Shown: positions 1 through 13,367 of the stretch, piece after piece
Numbering within the stretch: the first letter of the stretch is position 1
Layout: the number at the start of each line of letters is the position of its first letter
Assembly (NCBI GenBank): GCA_015657535.1
Contig: JADHZB010000394.1
Location: 62,001-126,000 of the forward strand
DNA: 64,000 nt
Direction: 5' to 3'
Source of the DNA: Nephromyces sp. MM_2019
Lineage: Eukaryota; Apicomplexa; Aconoidasida; Nephromycida
The notes under the pieces: generated by a model
What the model saw: the letters and a program-made list of their open reading frames with translations, nothing else
Databases searched by the model: none
Told to the model about the DNA's origin: nothing
Translations under genes and position numbers: made by a program

Positions 1-170
1 TGACAGCAGTTAAATGCAAAATGGCAATAGGCATCGTATGTTATGGTATAATTCTGATCATCCTGACGAAAAGTAATGAGTGTTTAAAATCCTATGACAC
101 TAATAACACAAATAAAGAGATCAAATGGTAGTTAGTTATTAAACACTAATAAAAGCTGATATTGCGTTAC

Positions 171-356
171 ATGGCTAACTTGAGTTTTAAACTTTTTGGA
201 AATTACTTCGATAGAGCCGTTCATTATATTCAAATTGGCAAAGAAAAACGTTCAGGTAAAAGTCCTTATAGAAGCTAAAACTAAAACGTTTTTTCTTTAA
301 TCATTGGCTATGAGTAGAAACTGTTTTGACCCTTTGCAGACGTAATTGAGTTTTAA
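171..356 (+). CDS. Candidate two-exon small protein, 33 residues
   Basis: Unrecognised. Exon 1 (171-255) opens with ATG (MANLSFKLFGNYF...) and runs 28 codons plus one base into a good donor, GTAAAA. A pyrimidine-rich acceptor ending TTTGCAG at 339 joins in phase to a short last exon coding DVIEF and a TAA. The product is basic with aromatic residues spread through it, similar in size to accessory subunits of mitochondrial complexes, but no family match can be claimed. It lies 3' of the NIPA-like gene on the opposite strand, so the two would be convergent. Support is only the reading frame, splice consensus and phase agreement. Confidence 0.35.
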
Positions 357-1027
357 CAGTATTATTATGTGATTTCTTTATAAATTTAATAATGTCTAGA
401 TTAATAATTTAGTGTGTAGTTAATGTTGTCATTCAAATTTTTAACCAGTTCGGATGTATCTATTGACTAAGTGATCATTTATGCTAAAAATTTCCTTCTA
501 TTTTTCATATAATCCATCGATGTCTTATATTTACTATCTTTTTATGAGATCTAACTTTATAATGGGATTATTGAAAGTTATTGATTCAGAGTAAGATATT
601 AAAATTTATTTTTGAAAATTCAATATAGTTATGCATATTAGTTGATGATGTTGTTAAGTATTCTGTGTGAAGTTCTTTCTCAGGGAAAAATAAGAAATTA
701 GGTTAAAAATTACTACTAAAATAATTCTTACATTTATAATTACTCTAGATATTCTGTTACAAGGAGATTAAAAATACAAATTGATGTAATTCTCTGTGCT
801 AATTATTTAAAGTGACAAAAAAAAATTACATTTAGTAATATGATGATGTTGAGCTGATTTTCAAACAAGAGAATAAACTTAAAAAAGTAATATATTCCAT
901 TTTTTCATAAATCTACATTTACTAGAATTAGAATAAAAACTTGTGTATTTAAGAGTCACAATAGAGAGAAGGGCAAAAGTAGTTTAAATAATTCGACATT
1001 GTTAAATAAAAATCATGCAAATATACT
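357..1027. other. Intergenic, no gene seen
   Basis: AT-rich sequence between two convergent genes. It should contain the 3' UTR of the NIPA-like gene. No supportable frame, repeat or RNA was seen. Confidence 0.4.
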
Positions 1028-2023
1028 TTAGAGTTGTAAGTTGTTTCGATATGGGAGTTCATAGTCATTAGCTTCATTAACAAGTCTTTGAAGAGGTTGA
1101 TATTCATCGAGATCATGCTCAATAGCTTTATCATCATCCTTGCCAACTGTTAAAAAGATGAGCCCTAAAATAATAACAATGATTCCAAAAACAAATAATG
1201 AATAATTCCGAGGATATTCATGATATACGAGCGTTGAAACTAAGGCTCCGGAAACAATCAACGAAGAATTAATTATAGAAGCTACAAATCCAGCTATTCC
1301 ATTTTTAAGACTCAAATTCCACAAGAAAGCTTGGAATAAGACAGATGCAATTGCGGAAAATGCCATAATAATGAAAAGTACAAGTTCCTCCGTGTTAAAT
1401 GGTTTGTTTGATAATTCATTAAAACCTATAGATAAAGCTTTACAAAACATATTTGTAAAGCCACCCATAAATCCACATGCAATTGGTAAGCTAACTTCGG
1501 ATATCCACCTAAAGTGTTTAATTTTTTTGAACTTTTTATATTGAAATAATAAAGCAGTAAAAACTATAGATGCATTAATTATTATGAAGATATAACTCCT
1601 TGATTCAAAGAAAAGTGCTTTGACAACTGATAGATCGGTAAAATCTTTAGCTGTTGAAGCTTGAACCAGAGTTATTATACCCAATATTTCAAGTAGAGAG
1701 CCAAAAGACTCTGTTAGAGTTATTTCTTCTTTTAGCCAAACTTTTGATATTAAGACAACAAATACAATATGTACCCCTGCAAATGATGAAACCAAACTAA
1801 GAGGAATGTATCTTAGTGCTAAAAATGTAAGCGCAGAATTAAAAGCAGTTGTGCATATTATACCAGCCCACCAAGTTGGGTTTTTGAGGAAGTGAATTCT
1901 TTTGTCAGGTTGACTCTCAGAAAGATGAGCCTTGCGAACAAGGCTGTCACCCAGAGCGCCAAAGAGGGCTGCTGCTGTGTTAATTGCAATACCAATCCAA
2001 AAGGTTAAGGTATATTCCCCCAT
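1028..2023 (-). CDS. NIPA-like magnesium transporter (DUF803 family)
   Basis: An intact single-exon protein of 331 residues, unusual here because nearly every other gene is split. It is a multi-pass membrane protein with about nine hydrophobic segments. Family features are the start GIAINTAAALFGALGDSLVRK, the pair FGSLLEILGIITLVQAS, and a late segment with FGIIVIILGLIFLTVGK followed by an acidic cytosolic tail. NIPA and NIPA-like proteins belong to the drug/metabolite transporter superfamily and move Mg2+ in endosomal and plasma membranes. Length is usual for the family. The ATG at 2023 is the only sensible start: it directly precedes the first membrane segment. A close alternative is another DMT-type carrier, so the ion is inferred from family resemblance. 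Confidence 0.82.
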   Translation of the reverse strand: MGEYTLTFWIGIAINTAAALFGALGDSLVRKAHLSESQPDKRIHFLKNPTWWAGIICTTAFNSALTFLALRYIPLSLVSSFAGVHIVFVVLISKVWLKEEITLTESFGSLLEILGIITLVQASTAKDFTDLSVVKALFFESRSYIFIIINASIVFTALLFQYKKFKKIKHFRWISEVSLPIACGFMGGFTNMFCKALSIGFNELSNKPFNTEELVLFIIMAFSAIASVLFQAFLWNLSLKNGIAGFVASIINSSLIVSGALVSTLVYHEYPRNYSLFVFGIIVIILGLIFLTVGKDDDKAIEHDLDEYQPLQRLVNEANDYELPYRNNLQL

Positions 2024-2304
2024 ATTCTTAGTTATATATAATTATGCCGTAATTTTACTATTGGTGTGAAGATTATTATGATACTAAAAAAAGAAAAATT
2101 TGAACATGTTATAAAAATGTTCTAAATTTAAATTTGTGTTGGAAAAATCGTTTAAATTCGATAAATTGAATAATATTTGATTCATGTAAGCTTTCCTAGT
2201 GTCGTGCTATAGCATTAAATTTACTTTGTCAGCAAGCGTTTTTATCAGTTGCTTTGGTTGTTATGCTTTTCTTCGATTCATGCTCTTGATGGCTCTTTCT
2301 TTTA

Positions 2305-2701
2305 ATGTTGAATATTTTCTCAGGTTTCAGCATTATAATGGGTTGGGTGCTAATTTCAGTAGTGCATATGGTTAAACAAGGCTATTTATTCACTGCTGCA
2401 GTAACTTGTTTTGCAGTGGCATATCCACACATAGCATTATTTTTAAGTTCGTGGTCTTAAATTTCAAACTTTATTTGATAGATGATCTCAGTGAATAAAG
2501 ATTCACTAGCCATCACACATTCAGTGCAAATCATTAACCCATGTGACCATTTATAGCCAAATGAAAGTTGGCTCTTTTTAGAAAATTGACTGCCTTCAAC
2601 TCGTATTTGAAACTCTTAAGTGGTTTGAAGAATTCAAAGAATACATCACCACTAACGTTTTACTTGAAAATAACTTTACTTATCACCATTTGACGACTTA
2701 A
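2305..2701 (+). CDS. Candidate small membrane protein, three exons
   Basis: Unrecognised. The ATG at 2305 opens a strongly hydrophobic frame (MLNIFSGFSIIMGWVLISVV and then YLFTAAVTCFAVAYPHIALF), giving two likely membrane helices. Unspliced it ends at 2460 (51 residues). A phase-consistent alternative splices near 2450 to an exon starting near 2506 and then to a convincing terminal exon at 2582-2701 after TTTTTAG (KIDCLQLVFETLKWFEEF...). The spliced product would be about 98 residues. It is divergent from the NIPA-like gene, whose start is 280 bp away, so they may share a promoter region. The terminal exon is the best supported part. Confidence 0.35.
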
Positions 2702-3469
2702 CAACTCTCGAAATTTATAACTGATGTTATAAGCTTTCAATTTGTGCTTTGTAACGTTTTTAAGTTAAGCTCATACTTCCCAAAAAAGTGTCCTCGTCAA
2801 GAATTTGTTTAACATTGATAATTATTATATTGAAGATTTGTGTGATCCAAATACTAAAATATTTTAGCCTTTTTTATTTAATTAATCTCATTTTAACATC
2901 ACTTTTTCTGACGACTATTGAGCGATAAAAATTGTCTTAAACAATCATTGATTATTATAAAATGCTTTTAGTAAATTATGATTAATATAAAATAGATATT
3001 GATAACAATTTTTATTTTAGTTTTTTTTTACTATAATTCCTAATGATTAATTATGACACTCAACTGCTACAATGAAGGTTTTTTTAAATTGTATTAGTTT
3101 TGTTACTAGATTAAAATTATTTATATTAATTTTTATCAAATTTTTGGCTTAGCAAAAAATCCCATCATAGAATCAGACTCAGCTTATCTAAGTTATGTTT
3201 TCCATTCTTGAGATATAATAAATATAATAACTTATTCATTAAGATCTTATATAATAGAGTTTCGAGTATAGTATTATGACTTATTAATATTTTATAAAAT
3301 AAATGTTAAGTTGAATCATTTATCTTGGTAGTTCTGAAATTTTGCTCTTCGGAACTTTTTTAATATGTAGAAATCTCCTTATTAGGTTTATCTAGTATAT
3401 ACTCTTGATATTAGTGGAGGTCGCATTTGTTGTTTTATCATTTGGCTGAGACAAGTTTTCTAAATCATT
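2702..3469. other. Intergenic, no gene seen
   Basis: Very AT-rich spacer between two convergent genes. No frame, repeat or structured element could be supported. Confidence 0.4.
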
Positions 3470-5088
3470 TTAAGTTCCTATTCCCCTAACAGTTGATTCG
3501 TTGATTTCCAAAGATGGGGGATTGGGAAAAAGAGACTGTAATAAATGAACTATAATTTTATTAGTTTCATAAGAATAAATTAAACTAGCTTACATCTGGT
3601 TGATTGTTAATCTTATTTACTGATAAGTCATGAATGCCATCAACAGAACCTATGAATATAAAAGAAGCTTGCGTTATATAAAAGCTATAAGTTATTAAGA
3701 TATTTTACTAAGTTATAGTATTATAATGGATTTGGAATTTCAAGCAAGTGAGGTTAGTGGCTAAACTTACTTTCCTTGCAATCCTGTTGTAGATTTGAAA
3801 TGACTTGACTTAGTTCGGACGGGATCTCGTTAAAATCTATAGTTTCTGTGCTTGTCTCAATTGGTAATACAGCTTCAATTGGTGTAACAAACTCAGAGCT
3901 TGGTTCAGTTGGTGTGATATACTCTGAAGAGGATAAAGCTATATTGTTATCACTTTTGTTTCTGTTGGATACGTATCTGGATATTATAACGCCTGAAAAA
4001 TCTTTTGCTTCGAAGGACTTTATTTTTCCCTGAAATAAAATAGTAACTCAAATTTCAAATCAAAGGTTTGCAATTAAGTTTTACTTCAATTGAATTGATA
4101 GTTTCCTGTTTAAGTGATTCAGTTAGATTGTTCATTTTGGAGGGGTACCAAAATATCATAGGTTGGCATTTCGTTCCTATAAAGTTCTTCATGTTGTGAT
4201 AATGATTAACAAGATTTATTCGAGTTAGTTCATTTTCTTTTTCTATCAACTTGGATTGAATTAAGTCAGCTTGTAATAAATCTTCAGCTCGTTTTTCTTC
4301 GAAATCCCGTTTTTTTAATTCTAAAAGGTTACGCTTGCCAAACTCGAGTTTCTCTTCAACCTTTTGGACCTGGTATCGTTGTAATTGAGTTTTTTTTGAG
4401 TTTTCTTCTTTTTGTAGTTGGTCCCTTGCGCTGAAAAGATGGCTTAAAATTCCGACACTCATCATTCTTCGATTTCGATCTTGGGTTTTATTATCTTGTG
4501 TTATTTTCGGCTAAGAGTTAAAAAGAAATTTGAATTGAATTATTTCAATGCAAGGCATAATGGCTATTTTCTTTACCCTCTTTTCCACTTCGAAATCTGG
4601 GCCAAAGAAATTACTGTTTCCAGAGTTATCCTAAAGTTTTGAGTAATTGGGAATTTCGAAGTTATCATAAATGTCATTACTTGGCAAAGAATAGCTTACA
4701 AAAGTTCTTTTATTTGAAGTTTTAAGTTGGGGCTCATTCTGAGTTTCCTTGAGTTCATCGTTTGTATCTAAATCCAAGTCATTAATAGTGTTAACATAGT
4801 TTGGTGTGTTGATTAAAGTTAGTATATAAAAATGAATTGCTTCAAGATCTGTCTTAAAGATGTCTATCTATAAATTGAAGCTATAGGCAGATAAGTGTGT
4901 ATAATTCTGATTTGGTTACCATTAATATTACATGTACCTGTCAGTTGTTGATCATTTCTCCATTGTTTCTGTTGTGGGCCTTTCGAGTATTTAGGTCTAT
5001 AAGATCTCAGTCTATCATTGAGGCTGTCTCTTTGTGCTACTAGCTTTCGTATTTCTTGTTGAATCTCAATTTTTTCAGATGCAGTCAT
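3470..5088 (-). CDS. Pinin-like splicing/exon-junction factor (Pinin/SDK/memA domain)
   Basis: Seven exons were traced: 5088-4938, about 4860-4702, 4630-4581, 4509-4087, 4031-3771, 3646-3592 and about 3524-3470. Exon 4 carries the Pinin/SDK/memA signature: RNRRMM near its start, where human pinin has RNRRIF, then a long charged coiled coil, KKRDFEEKRAEDLLQADLIQ matching the ELFEERRAKQ block, and NFIGTKCQPMIFWYPSKM matching KYIRTKTKPHLFYIP. Exon 1 is a basic helix like the N-terminal pinin region. An apparent in-frame TAG near 4630 is removed by an intron with a GTAAGC donor and CTTTAG acceptor. Pinin acts in nuclear speckles and in the ASAP/PSAP complex around the exon junction. The C-terminal tail is acidic and unlike other family members, as expected for a divergent lineage. 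Confidence 0.8.
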
Positions 5089-5361
5089 TTTGAGAGGCTT
5101 GTTTGATTCAAAGTTTGGGTTTTCTTAGAATGATTCAGCTTAATCTAAACAAGAAAATTATTATGTTAAGTATTGTCAAAATAAAATTTATGAGTTTACC
5201 TTAGGGGTATTTAAAATTTAAAGGGCAATAATAGAATTTCATTATCAAAATGGAGTAGTCTTTTATACGATTTAAACATTGAGATGAAATGCAGTAATTA
5301 AAGATGCTACGTATCTTCTTTTGGTGATATCTTCCTTCCTAATTTTGAAGAGTTTTATAGT

Positions 5362-6180
5362 ATGGATCAATTCACGCTTGAATTATTTAATGTTTTTTTG
5401 AAAAAATCGTACTAGGAAAGTGTATGGTGGCTATTCTAAAATTGATGAAAATGACAAAGATTTACAAAGTTACCAAAGAGTTATTTTATCAATGCCTTTT
5501 AATAAAATAATATGGAGAAATAGAATTTTGATAAAAGTTTTAAATACCGCGTTTTTTAAAGGGACAAACACACATTAGTGTCATAAAATGCATTATTTAT
5601 GATTCTGGTATTATGGCAGAGTAATTGATGGGTTAATAATGTTGATTTAAACATGATTATCACATGCTTGCCAGGATATTTTCAAACTTACTAGCATTAA
5701 CAAAGTAGGAATATAAGTTTCAAACTTAGCGAACTTTAATTAATATTTCATTTTGAGAAGATGTAATTACAGTTTATAAATAAAGCAAATTTTTAAACAC
5801 GACTCAATCTTTAGTGAAGAATTATTATATGTTTTGTGATTTTTATTTGATAAATTTGTGATCTAAAGATTCCTTTCGCTTTTTAATGGTATCGTCCTTA
5901 TATTTTTTGTGTTTTTTTAGTTCTTAATCTCGAATTCTTAAGCTCCTTATATAGTACTATAATTTCATGCTAATATAAAAAGGCATAAAGTTTAGATTTC
6001 CTATAAAAAATCTGTACTAGTATTTAAGTTAGCTTTTTTATGAATGATGCATCGATTCATGCTTTTTATTTCAGATTTATTGTGTGACAGAATTTTGGAA
6101 TGATAGCAAAATAGCATTAGGTAAACATGCTTTAGACCCAAGAGGATTTGAAAAGTTGAGAAGCAAATATGTCTTAGCGT
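5362..6180 (+). CDS. Candidate gene, at least two exons, unrecognised
   Basis: Two coding-looking blocks on + upstream of, and divergent from, the pinin gene. Block 1 (about 5416-5539) reads KVYGGYSKIDENDKDLQSYQ and continues to a possible GTTTTA donor. Block 2 begins after TTTATTTCAG near 6074 and ends with a stop at 6180 (YCVTEFWNDSKIALGKHALD...). They join in phase 0. The start is unresolved: an ATG at 5362 opens a short frame that does not splice in phase with block 1, and an in-frame ATG exists at 5493. The first block is faintly like cytochrome bc1 subunit 7 around its END motif, but the second block does not support that, so no function is assigned. Confidence 0.33.
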
Positions 6181-6400
6181 AGTGCTCTTTTAGCAATTCA
6201 AATATTGAGGTTAACATTTCAATAGTAAACTTAATTCTTTAATATTTATTGAATGGAAATGTTAAAATTTGTGATGTGTTTTGTAGTTATAATCAAAGTC
6301 ATATGACATTGTTTCAATATTTAAAAATTAAGTACTTGTTAAATTAAATAGGATTCATAAAAATGTTTGTTTATTGTTATTTTTACAAGTCTTAAATAAA

Positions 6401-8484
6401 TTATTCTACCTTGCCAGTTGAAAGGAGAGTTGTGACATTTTCAGTCCATTTGTTTAACTTTTTAGCTAAATCAGACCATTGGTCGGTTGAAAATTCACGT
6501 TGCATCGCTGATCTGTTTTATGAAATTTGGGTGATTTCTCAGAAAAATAGTTTTTTTTTATTATATTAATACCTGACGTGGATTACTTTATTTATTTGGT
6601 CAATTTTAGCATCGATGAGACCTTGACCAATAGCTTTTACAGCAAGTTCTTGAGCTTCATCTCTGTCGATTTCCAAATTTTCACAAACGGTTGAGAGGGG
6701 TAATTCATTTTTTGTCACAGCAAGAGATGTTAGGGAGAGTAGACGAATTTTGTCAAGGCATGCTTCATAATTAATACCTATAATTCGGAAATTAGTTGAT
6801 CTAATAAAAGAATTAATAATTATCAATCTGTATCAAACCTAGATCTTCAAAAAACGAAGGGTGGCTTGCTTTAAATTTTTCAAGGTCTCTTGGGAATTTA
6901 TTAGATAAAATACTGTGGAGTTCCAATAAGCTAGATGAATAATTCTCTCCATCTTCCTTGGCTAACTAAAAATGGTATATAATAAACTTCTTTAGTGCTA
7001 TACCAATGTCAAATTAAGCACTTACAATTTCGAGAGCGTCAAGTTCTAAAATACTATCGAAATAGAAGACGTCAGGAAGTTTGATGGAGTCCATGGAAAA
7101 TTGTCTTGCTGATCTTAAAAGTTCCCAATATCTATTTCAGTTAATTGGGTAGTTTTATGAATGAAGTAACTTTGATCTGTATTTGACTTACCCTTCAGAG
7201 TTAACAGGCATGTTTTCGTATTGGGGTGCCAATTGTATATATCTTTTTAGGAAAGGATAAGCTTCATCCCTAAAAGGTTTGTAATTTCTTCAGATAAAAG
7301 GATAAATGGTGATATATTCATTGATCTTACGCTCTTCCAAGTTGCTTAAGTTGGTTTGCAACGATAATATAAATTTGCCTCTTTCTGCTAATAGAAACAT
7401 TCCAGTCTTTCATCCATTCTGGAAGCTGAGGTATGATAAGTAATGTCATTAAAGATAGTTACAAATGTCGAATGAGATATAAAAATGTTATTTTTAGTGG
7501 TTTACATTCTTAATATAAGGTAAAAGTGAACTAAATTGATTAGTGTACGCAGCATATTCGATAATATATGAGAAGATATTAAATCGGCATTCTTGATCAT
7601 CATTGAAAATGTTGTAAAGAGTTTTCAGCCTATTGGGAAATAAATTAAAGAAGGTTATAGATCTAAGGCCTTGAAATTAAGTAAACAATTATCGTGTTTA
7701 TTTTATTAATTAATCATATCACATAGTTAAAATTTATGTTTACAATTTGAGTCGAGATTCGGCGTGGTTTGGTGAGGCCTCAAGAACTTTAAGCATTTTC
7801 ACAACTGCTTCGTATACAGCCTCGAAATCATTTTTTGGAAACCTAGTAGAAACTATATACATCAAGACCACGAAGAATTGTTCGACCTCCTTTAGTATTT
7901 CAGGATAGGTTTTATGGACCTATAAGAAATAAAGGCATTTAAATAGGTCAAATGATCAAATATATCAGATTGCTTGAAAAGGTAATTTATTACTTGATTA
8001 CTTACTTGTTTTTCAATACTTTTTTGGCCTTCAATATCTACTACATGGACAAGTGCGCTTCCATTTTCAAACGCGTCATCTAAAAAGCTGTATACTGTGT
8101 TAGCTTCCTGCATAAAGAGTTCAAAGAGTTCAACATAGTTTTTGTTTCGAGAATCGTTAGCCCCTGCGCTATCTTGGAGTACTAAGTAAAGCCTTTTGTA
8201 GTACTCTTTACTGTGTTTACTGGATTTCTTGACATTAAGGACTACAAATAAACATTAAAATAAAAGATAATATTCTGTTTAAATTTTAATTAAGAAGAAA
8301 TTAGGTCTATAAACATTCGTTTGAAGCCCTTTTGTATGATAGATGAAGAGTGTTTACAAGGGTTTTGGTAACATTTGGTACATATTATAAAAAATCTGAT
8401 CATACCTTGGATAAGCCAATCACCAATATTGATGGCCGAGACATGCTCGGAGATATCAATGGCTTGTGGTACGAATTCTGTCAT
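6401..8484 (-). CDS. EIF3M: Translation initiation factor eIF3 subunit M (PCI domain)
   Basis: Ten exons, with every junction in phase. The start MTEFVPQAIDISEHVSA matches the N terminus of eIF3m (human AFIDISEEDQAAEL). The middle is helical repeat. A run of exons spells LPDVFYFDSILELDALEI, FFEDLGL and the PCI winged-helix core INYEACLDKIRLLSLTSLAV, which aligns with the human LHEQNMAKMRLLTFMGMAV. After that comes KIDQINKVIHVR (human KIDQTQRKVVVS), and the last exon has QWSDLAKKLNKWTENVTTL (human QQWQQLYDTLNAWKQNL). eIF3m is part of the PCI/MPN core of eIF3 on the 40S subunit. The frame stays open upstream of the chosen ATG to about 8683, but the family alignment starts at this ATG. No disruption is seen. 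Confidence 0.9.
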
Positions 8485-9736
8485 TATTAGTATTGAGAAA
8501 AGAATAGGAGAAAAATAATTTTCAATATAAGCAAGTCCCAAGGGAATGTTATGTAGGTTAAAGTGAGATAATCTGCTGCAAGGACTTCTTTTGAACTGAG
8601 GTTTAATAGCTAGTTGTAGAGGTTGATGAAAGTTTCTTCTTTGGGAGATATTGTTATTCCTTATGTTCGTAATTGTTGTTTAAATTGGTATTCAATCACG
8701 AATAACCTCAAATAGGCTAATCAAAAGATTTTTATAAATAATCAATGTGGTTCTAATATGTTTTATAGCTCATATTGTTGTTAAGTAAAATTTTAACTAC
8801 TATTTGTTTGATCAGTTACTGTATGCTTATTGCATTTCGAAAGTTCTCTAGAAATGATACTATCCGATAAAGTCAACATTTGAAATAAATTCTGCAAACT
8901 AATTTTGCTCGAGTGGTTAGGTGTGACTATAGGGCAGAATGAGTGAATTATTTCTAGATTACACCTATATTTATATTTGTCAGGCATTTTTAGCTTAATC
9001 TATATCTAATATCTTTTAATTTTGGTAAATATCATCCAACACAATTCATTCTGATATTGATTCAAAACTTTAGGTAATAGGATTGACTGCTATTTAATGC
9101 CAATTTAAAAAGTAGCAAATAAGGTGAGTCAACTCATTAAAAATACCCTTTCCCTGTTTTTGTATCTCGTATTTTTTTGAGTTGTTATAAAGGCAAAAAA
9201 TCTCATTGTTATTAAGTTAATTAAACAAAAGACTGTAAATTGAATTAAAAAATTTATTTGATGCACTTAAACTTCTTTTTAGTAGATAATTACATAATTT
9301 ATTCATATCAGACAGTTGTTACTTATTCTTGTGGAAGAGAATTTTTGATATTTGGAAAAAAGGATTAAGGTATGTCAATCATATCTATAAATATCAATAT
9401 TTATAATATATTTATTTTTCATATTAAAAGTTGAACTGAAAAGGAATGCATTTTTGATTATTGAATCTATCAAATAATTTAACTTAATTAGCTATGGTAT
9501 TACAAAGAATATTATCAAAAGTTTTTTGAGATTATAATCTATTACAATAATTAATCTATTAATTATGTAACTTTGCATGCTAACATAAATAAGTAATAAA
9601 AATCAAAATTGCAAAAACGATATATTTAAAAGGTCATTTTGAATTGCTTTATGAAAATTCTGTAAAGAGGGAGAAAATTTTTTGAAAGTTTCACTAATAT
9701 GTATATTATAACGACATGTATCCAAAAAGTCATCAT
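8485..9736. other. Intergenic; one weak 64-residue frame
   Basis: Contains the eIF3m 5' region and the KRR1 3' side. On the minus strand an ATG frame at 8987-8793 (MPDKYKYRCNLEIIHSF...) is intact but matches nothing known and has no clear splice partners. The rest, especially 9000-9700, is extremely AT-rich with nothing recognisable. Confidence 0.3.
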
Positions 9737-11292
<1,556 letters not shown>

Positions 11293-11559
11293 TTTTGTAT
11301 TATTAGTTTTTAAAAAGTATCTAAGGTAAATTTTATATTAAGAGGTGTCATAGTTAGATGTAATTATTATATACTGAAATCACTGAAGTGAGTAAAAAAG
11401 ATTACTAGATATTAGTAATAAGCATTGTTTGGTTCTAAGCACAGTGTTGACAAAGCAAAAGTTTCATTCAAGTATAAAATTATAAAATAATAAAAAGTAT
11501 TATTTTTTTGCAAAGAAGGAAGGGTGGTGAAGATGAATAAAAATTAAAGCTAATTTATA
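11293..11559. other. KRR1 upstream region
   Basis: AT-rich 5' flank of KRR1. No gene or clear motif was recognised. Confidence 0.35.
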
Positions 11560-12126
11560 AGTCTCGATGAGGCTGAGTTAAAGCAATCTGAATTTGTAAC
11601 TTGAATGCTGGTTAAATGAAATAAGTTTAGGTAATTTCAGTAATAGGAGCTTATGGGTTAGAAACAACTCACAAGCGAGTAGTAATGAATATATAAGGTA
11701 ATTAAAATAAAAATCATGTGATTGTTTTTAAGTTATGACCTTCTATCATTATTTGATTCTCAAGAGGTTAGGCAGACGATTGTACTACTTTTAGTCATAT
11801 GTTTTAAAATTAATTCGGCAAGCCTCTAAGCAAAGCCTGGTGGCATTTGTCAGATATAGTGAATCAATGCAAGAGCATTGGCTTTATTTAAGTACATTTG
11901 ATTAAAAATCTACAGTGCGGTAGCACTTGCTAGTAGACTTTCAGTGAATCTTAAGGTAGGCTGAGTAAAATGGGCTATAAGTTAGAGTCGCATAATAGCA
12001 TCCTAGATGATTGTCTGATGATGGAAAGTGGGATGGCCAAGCTAAGCAACAGAAACAGGTACGTATTGCAAGCGAAGCGGAGTTCATAAAACCCTTTTGA
12101 TTTTTTACAACTCGACTGTTTTAGTC
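11560..12126 (+). ncRNA. GC-raised block: candidate structured RNA or tiny coding exons
   Basis: Base composition here is clearly less AT-rich than the flanks, and two perfect stem-loops sit close together. One pairs AATGC (11866-11870) with GCATT (11875-11879) inside an outer AAAGCC (11832-11837)/GGCTTT (11880-11885) pair. The other pairs AGTGC (11914-11918) with GCACT (11923-11927) inside TCTAC (11909-11913)/GTAGA (11933-11937). A T run (CCCTTTTGATTTTTT) at about 12110-12126 could end a Pol III transcript on +. Against this, short frames also occur, including an intact 39-residue frame at 11970-12089 starting MGYKLESHNSILDDCL. Neither reading is proven, and no named RNA family (U3, RNase P, SRP, telomerase RNA) could be matched. 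Confidence 0.3.
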
Positions 12127-12875
12127 AGGCAAAATTTAAAATTCAACTCATTTCGAGGATTATAATGAATCACAATACCTTTGCTATTTTTAAAATAATA
12201 TTTAGGAGCTCCTAGATCTAAGATTACTTAAATTTCTAGAAACCTAGACCTAGAGTGTAAAATCACAATAATTTATTTCATAATAACAATCCTATTAATA
12301 AGACCAACACAAAATGATAAAACAAATCTTAAGAAATTTGAGTGGATAAATAATATTTATTTATTTTTAAAAATAATTGCATCAATTTACTCTCTTATGG
12401 ATAATTAATTTCAGACAGCAATAATCTATTTCTTAAATTATAGAAAGTTTTAATTTAATCTCCCATAGGTATATAGTTTTCAATAATTGGAAAAAATTGC
12501 TTTGTGTTTTTCACTTACCTTTATCGTAAATACGTCTGAGTCAGTATTATATCAAATTTTAATACATATTCAATTTCTTAAATTCGGTTCTGGGTCTACT
12601 ATTTTATTTAGTTATTTAGTTTTGAAGTATTACTTATTTTGAGCAATTTATCTTTACATGCTAATTAATTCTCAATATTGAACAACACAAAGAATTTGTT
12701 TCATACCTTAACAAAAGTAGATAATATGTTTACAGTATCTAAGGTTAGATCTTCATAATTTATTTTCAGGAAAATTTTAGTGCTCAATTTGTTAAGTGTT
12801 TCTTAAAACAACAAGTAGCTGGTAAAAATATCAGACCCTACTGTGGAGGCCATGTATTATGAAACATAACTAAAT
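12127..12875. other. Intergenic, no gene seen
   Basis: Very AT-rich, presumably the promoter side of the + strand gene at 12876. No motif was recognised. Confidence 0.35.
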
Positions 12876-13367
12876 ATGGCTAAGAAGAAGTCTTCTGAAC
12901 AAGTTGACGTTGGATTGCGAAAAATTGGAAAACTTCCCCATTTCATTCAAGCGTTATTCTTTTTTCAGCACAAACATAAATTTGTTACGCTTTTGCGGAA
13001 ATTGGGTAGAATGGCAGGGGGAATAACCTTGCATGCTTCAATTCTTAAAATGCGAAATCATGATAAAATTTTTCCAGCAAGAGTGATTTTGCAAGGCCGT
13101 GGTCGAAAAAATCAAAATCCGAAAAAGTTGAGAATTAGACATCATCAATATAATCACACAGCTGATAACATTAAATCAGATACCATTCGTTCTCTCAAGA
13201 ACCTGAAAAATTACAAAAATTTACAAAGTAAAAAGGCAGATCATAACTCATTCTCAAAAATTCGACCAAAAGTGAGAAAAGTTAAATATCAGATTGGGAA
13301 GGATAGAATAGTTACACGTTTATTTAATCGAGAAAAATTAAATTCTTACAGTCTAAGACACAAATGA
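12876..13367 (+). CDS. Hypothetical highly basic protein, 163 residues
   Basis: One uninterrupted frame with an ATG in an A-rich context (CTAAATATGGC). The product is very rich in Lys, Arg and His, with a short hydrophobic patch (FIQALFFFQHKHKF) and the segments FPARVILQGRGRKNQNPKK and IRPKVRKVKYQIGKDR. Such composition suggests an RNA- or ribosome-associated or nucleolar protein, but no domain was recognised and this is inference from composition only. It has no signal peptide or membrane segment. It is the only + strand frame above 100 codons in this part of the window, and no intron is needed. An upstream non-coding exon cannot be excluded. Confidence 0.5.
   Translation: MAKKKSSEQVDVGLRKIGKLPHFIQALFFFQHKHKFVTLLRKLGRMAGGITLHASILKMRNHDKIFPARVILQGRGRKNQNPKKLRIRHHQYNHTADNIKSDTIRSLKNLKNYKNLQSKKADHNSFSKIRPKVRKVKYQIGKDRIVTRLFNREKLNSYSLRHK

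Noticed and set aside
3848..4033. 61-residue + strand frame
   Set aside because: Antisense shadow of pinin exon 5.
4630..4680. In-frame TAG in the pinin-like gene
   Set aside because: An intron with donor GTAAGC and acceptor CTTTAG removes it in phase 0, and the flanking exons then read continuously.
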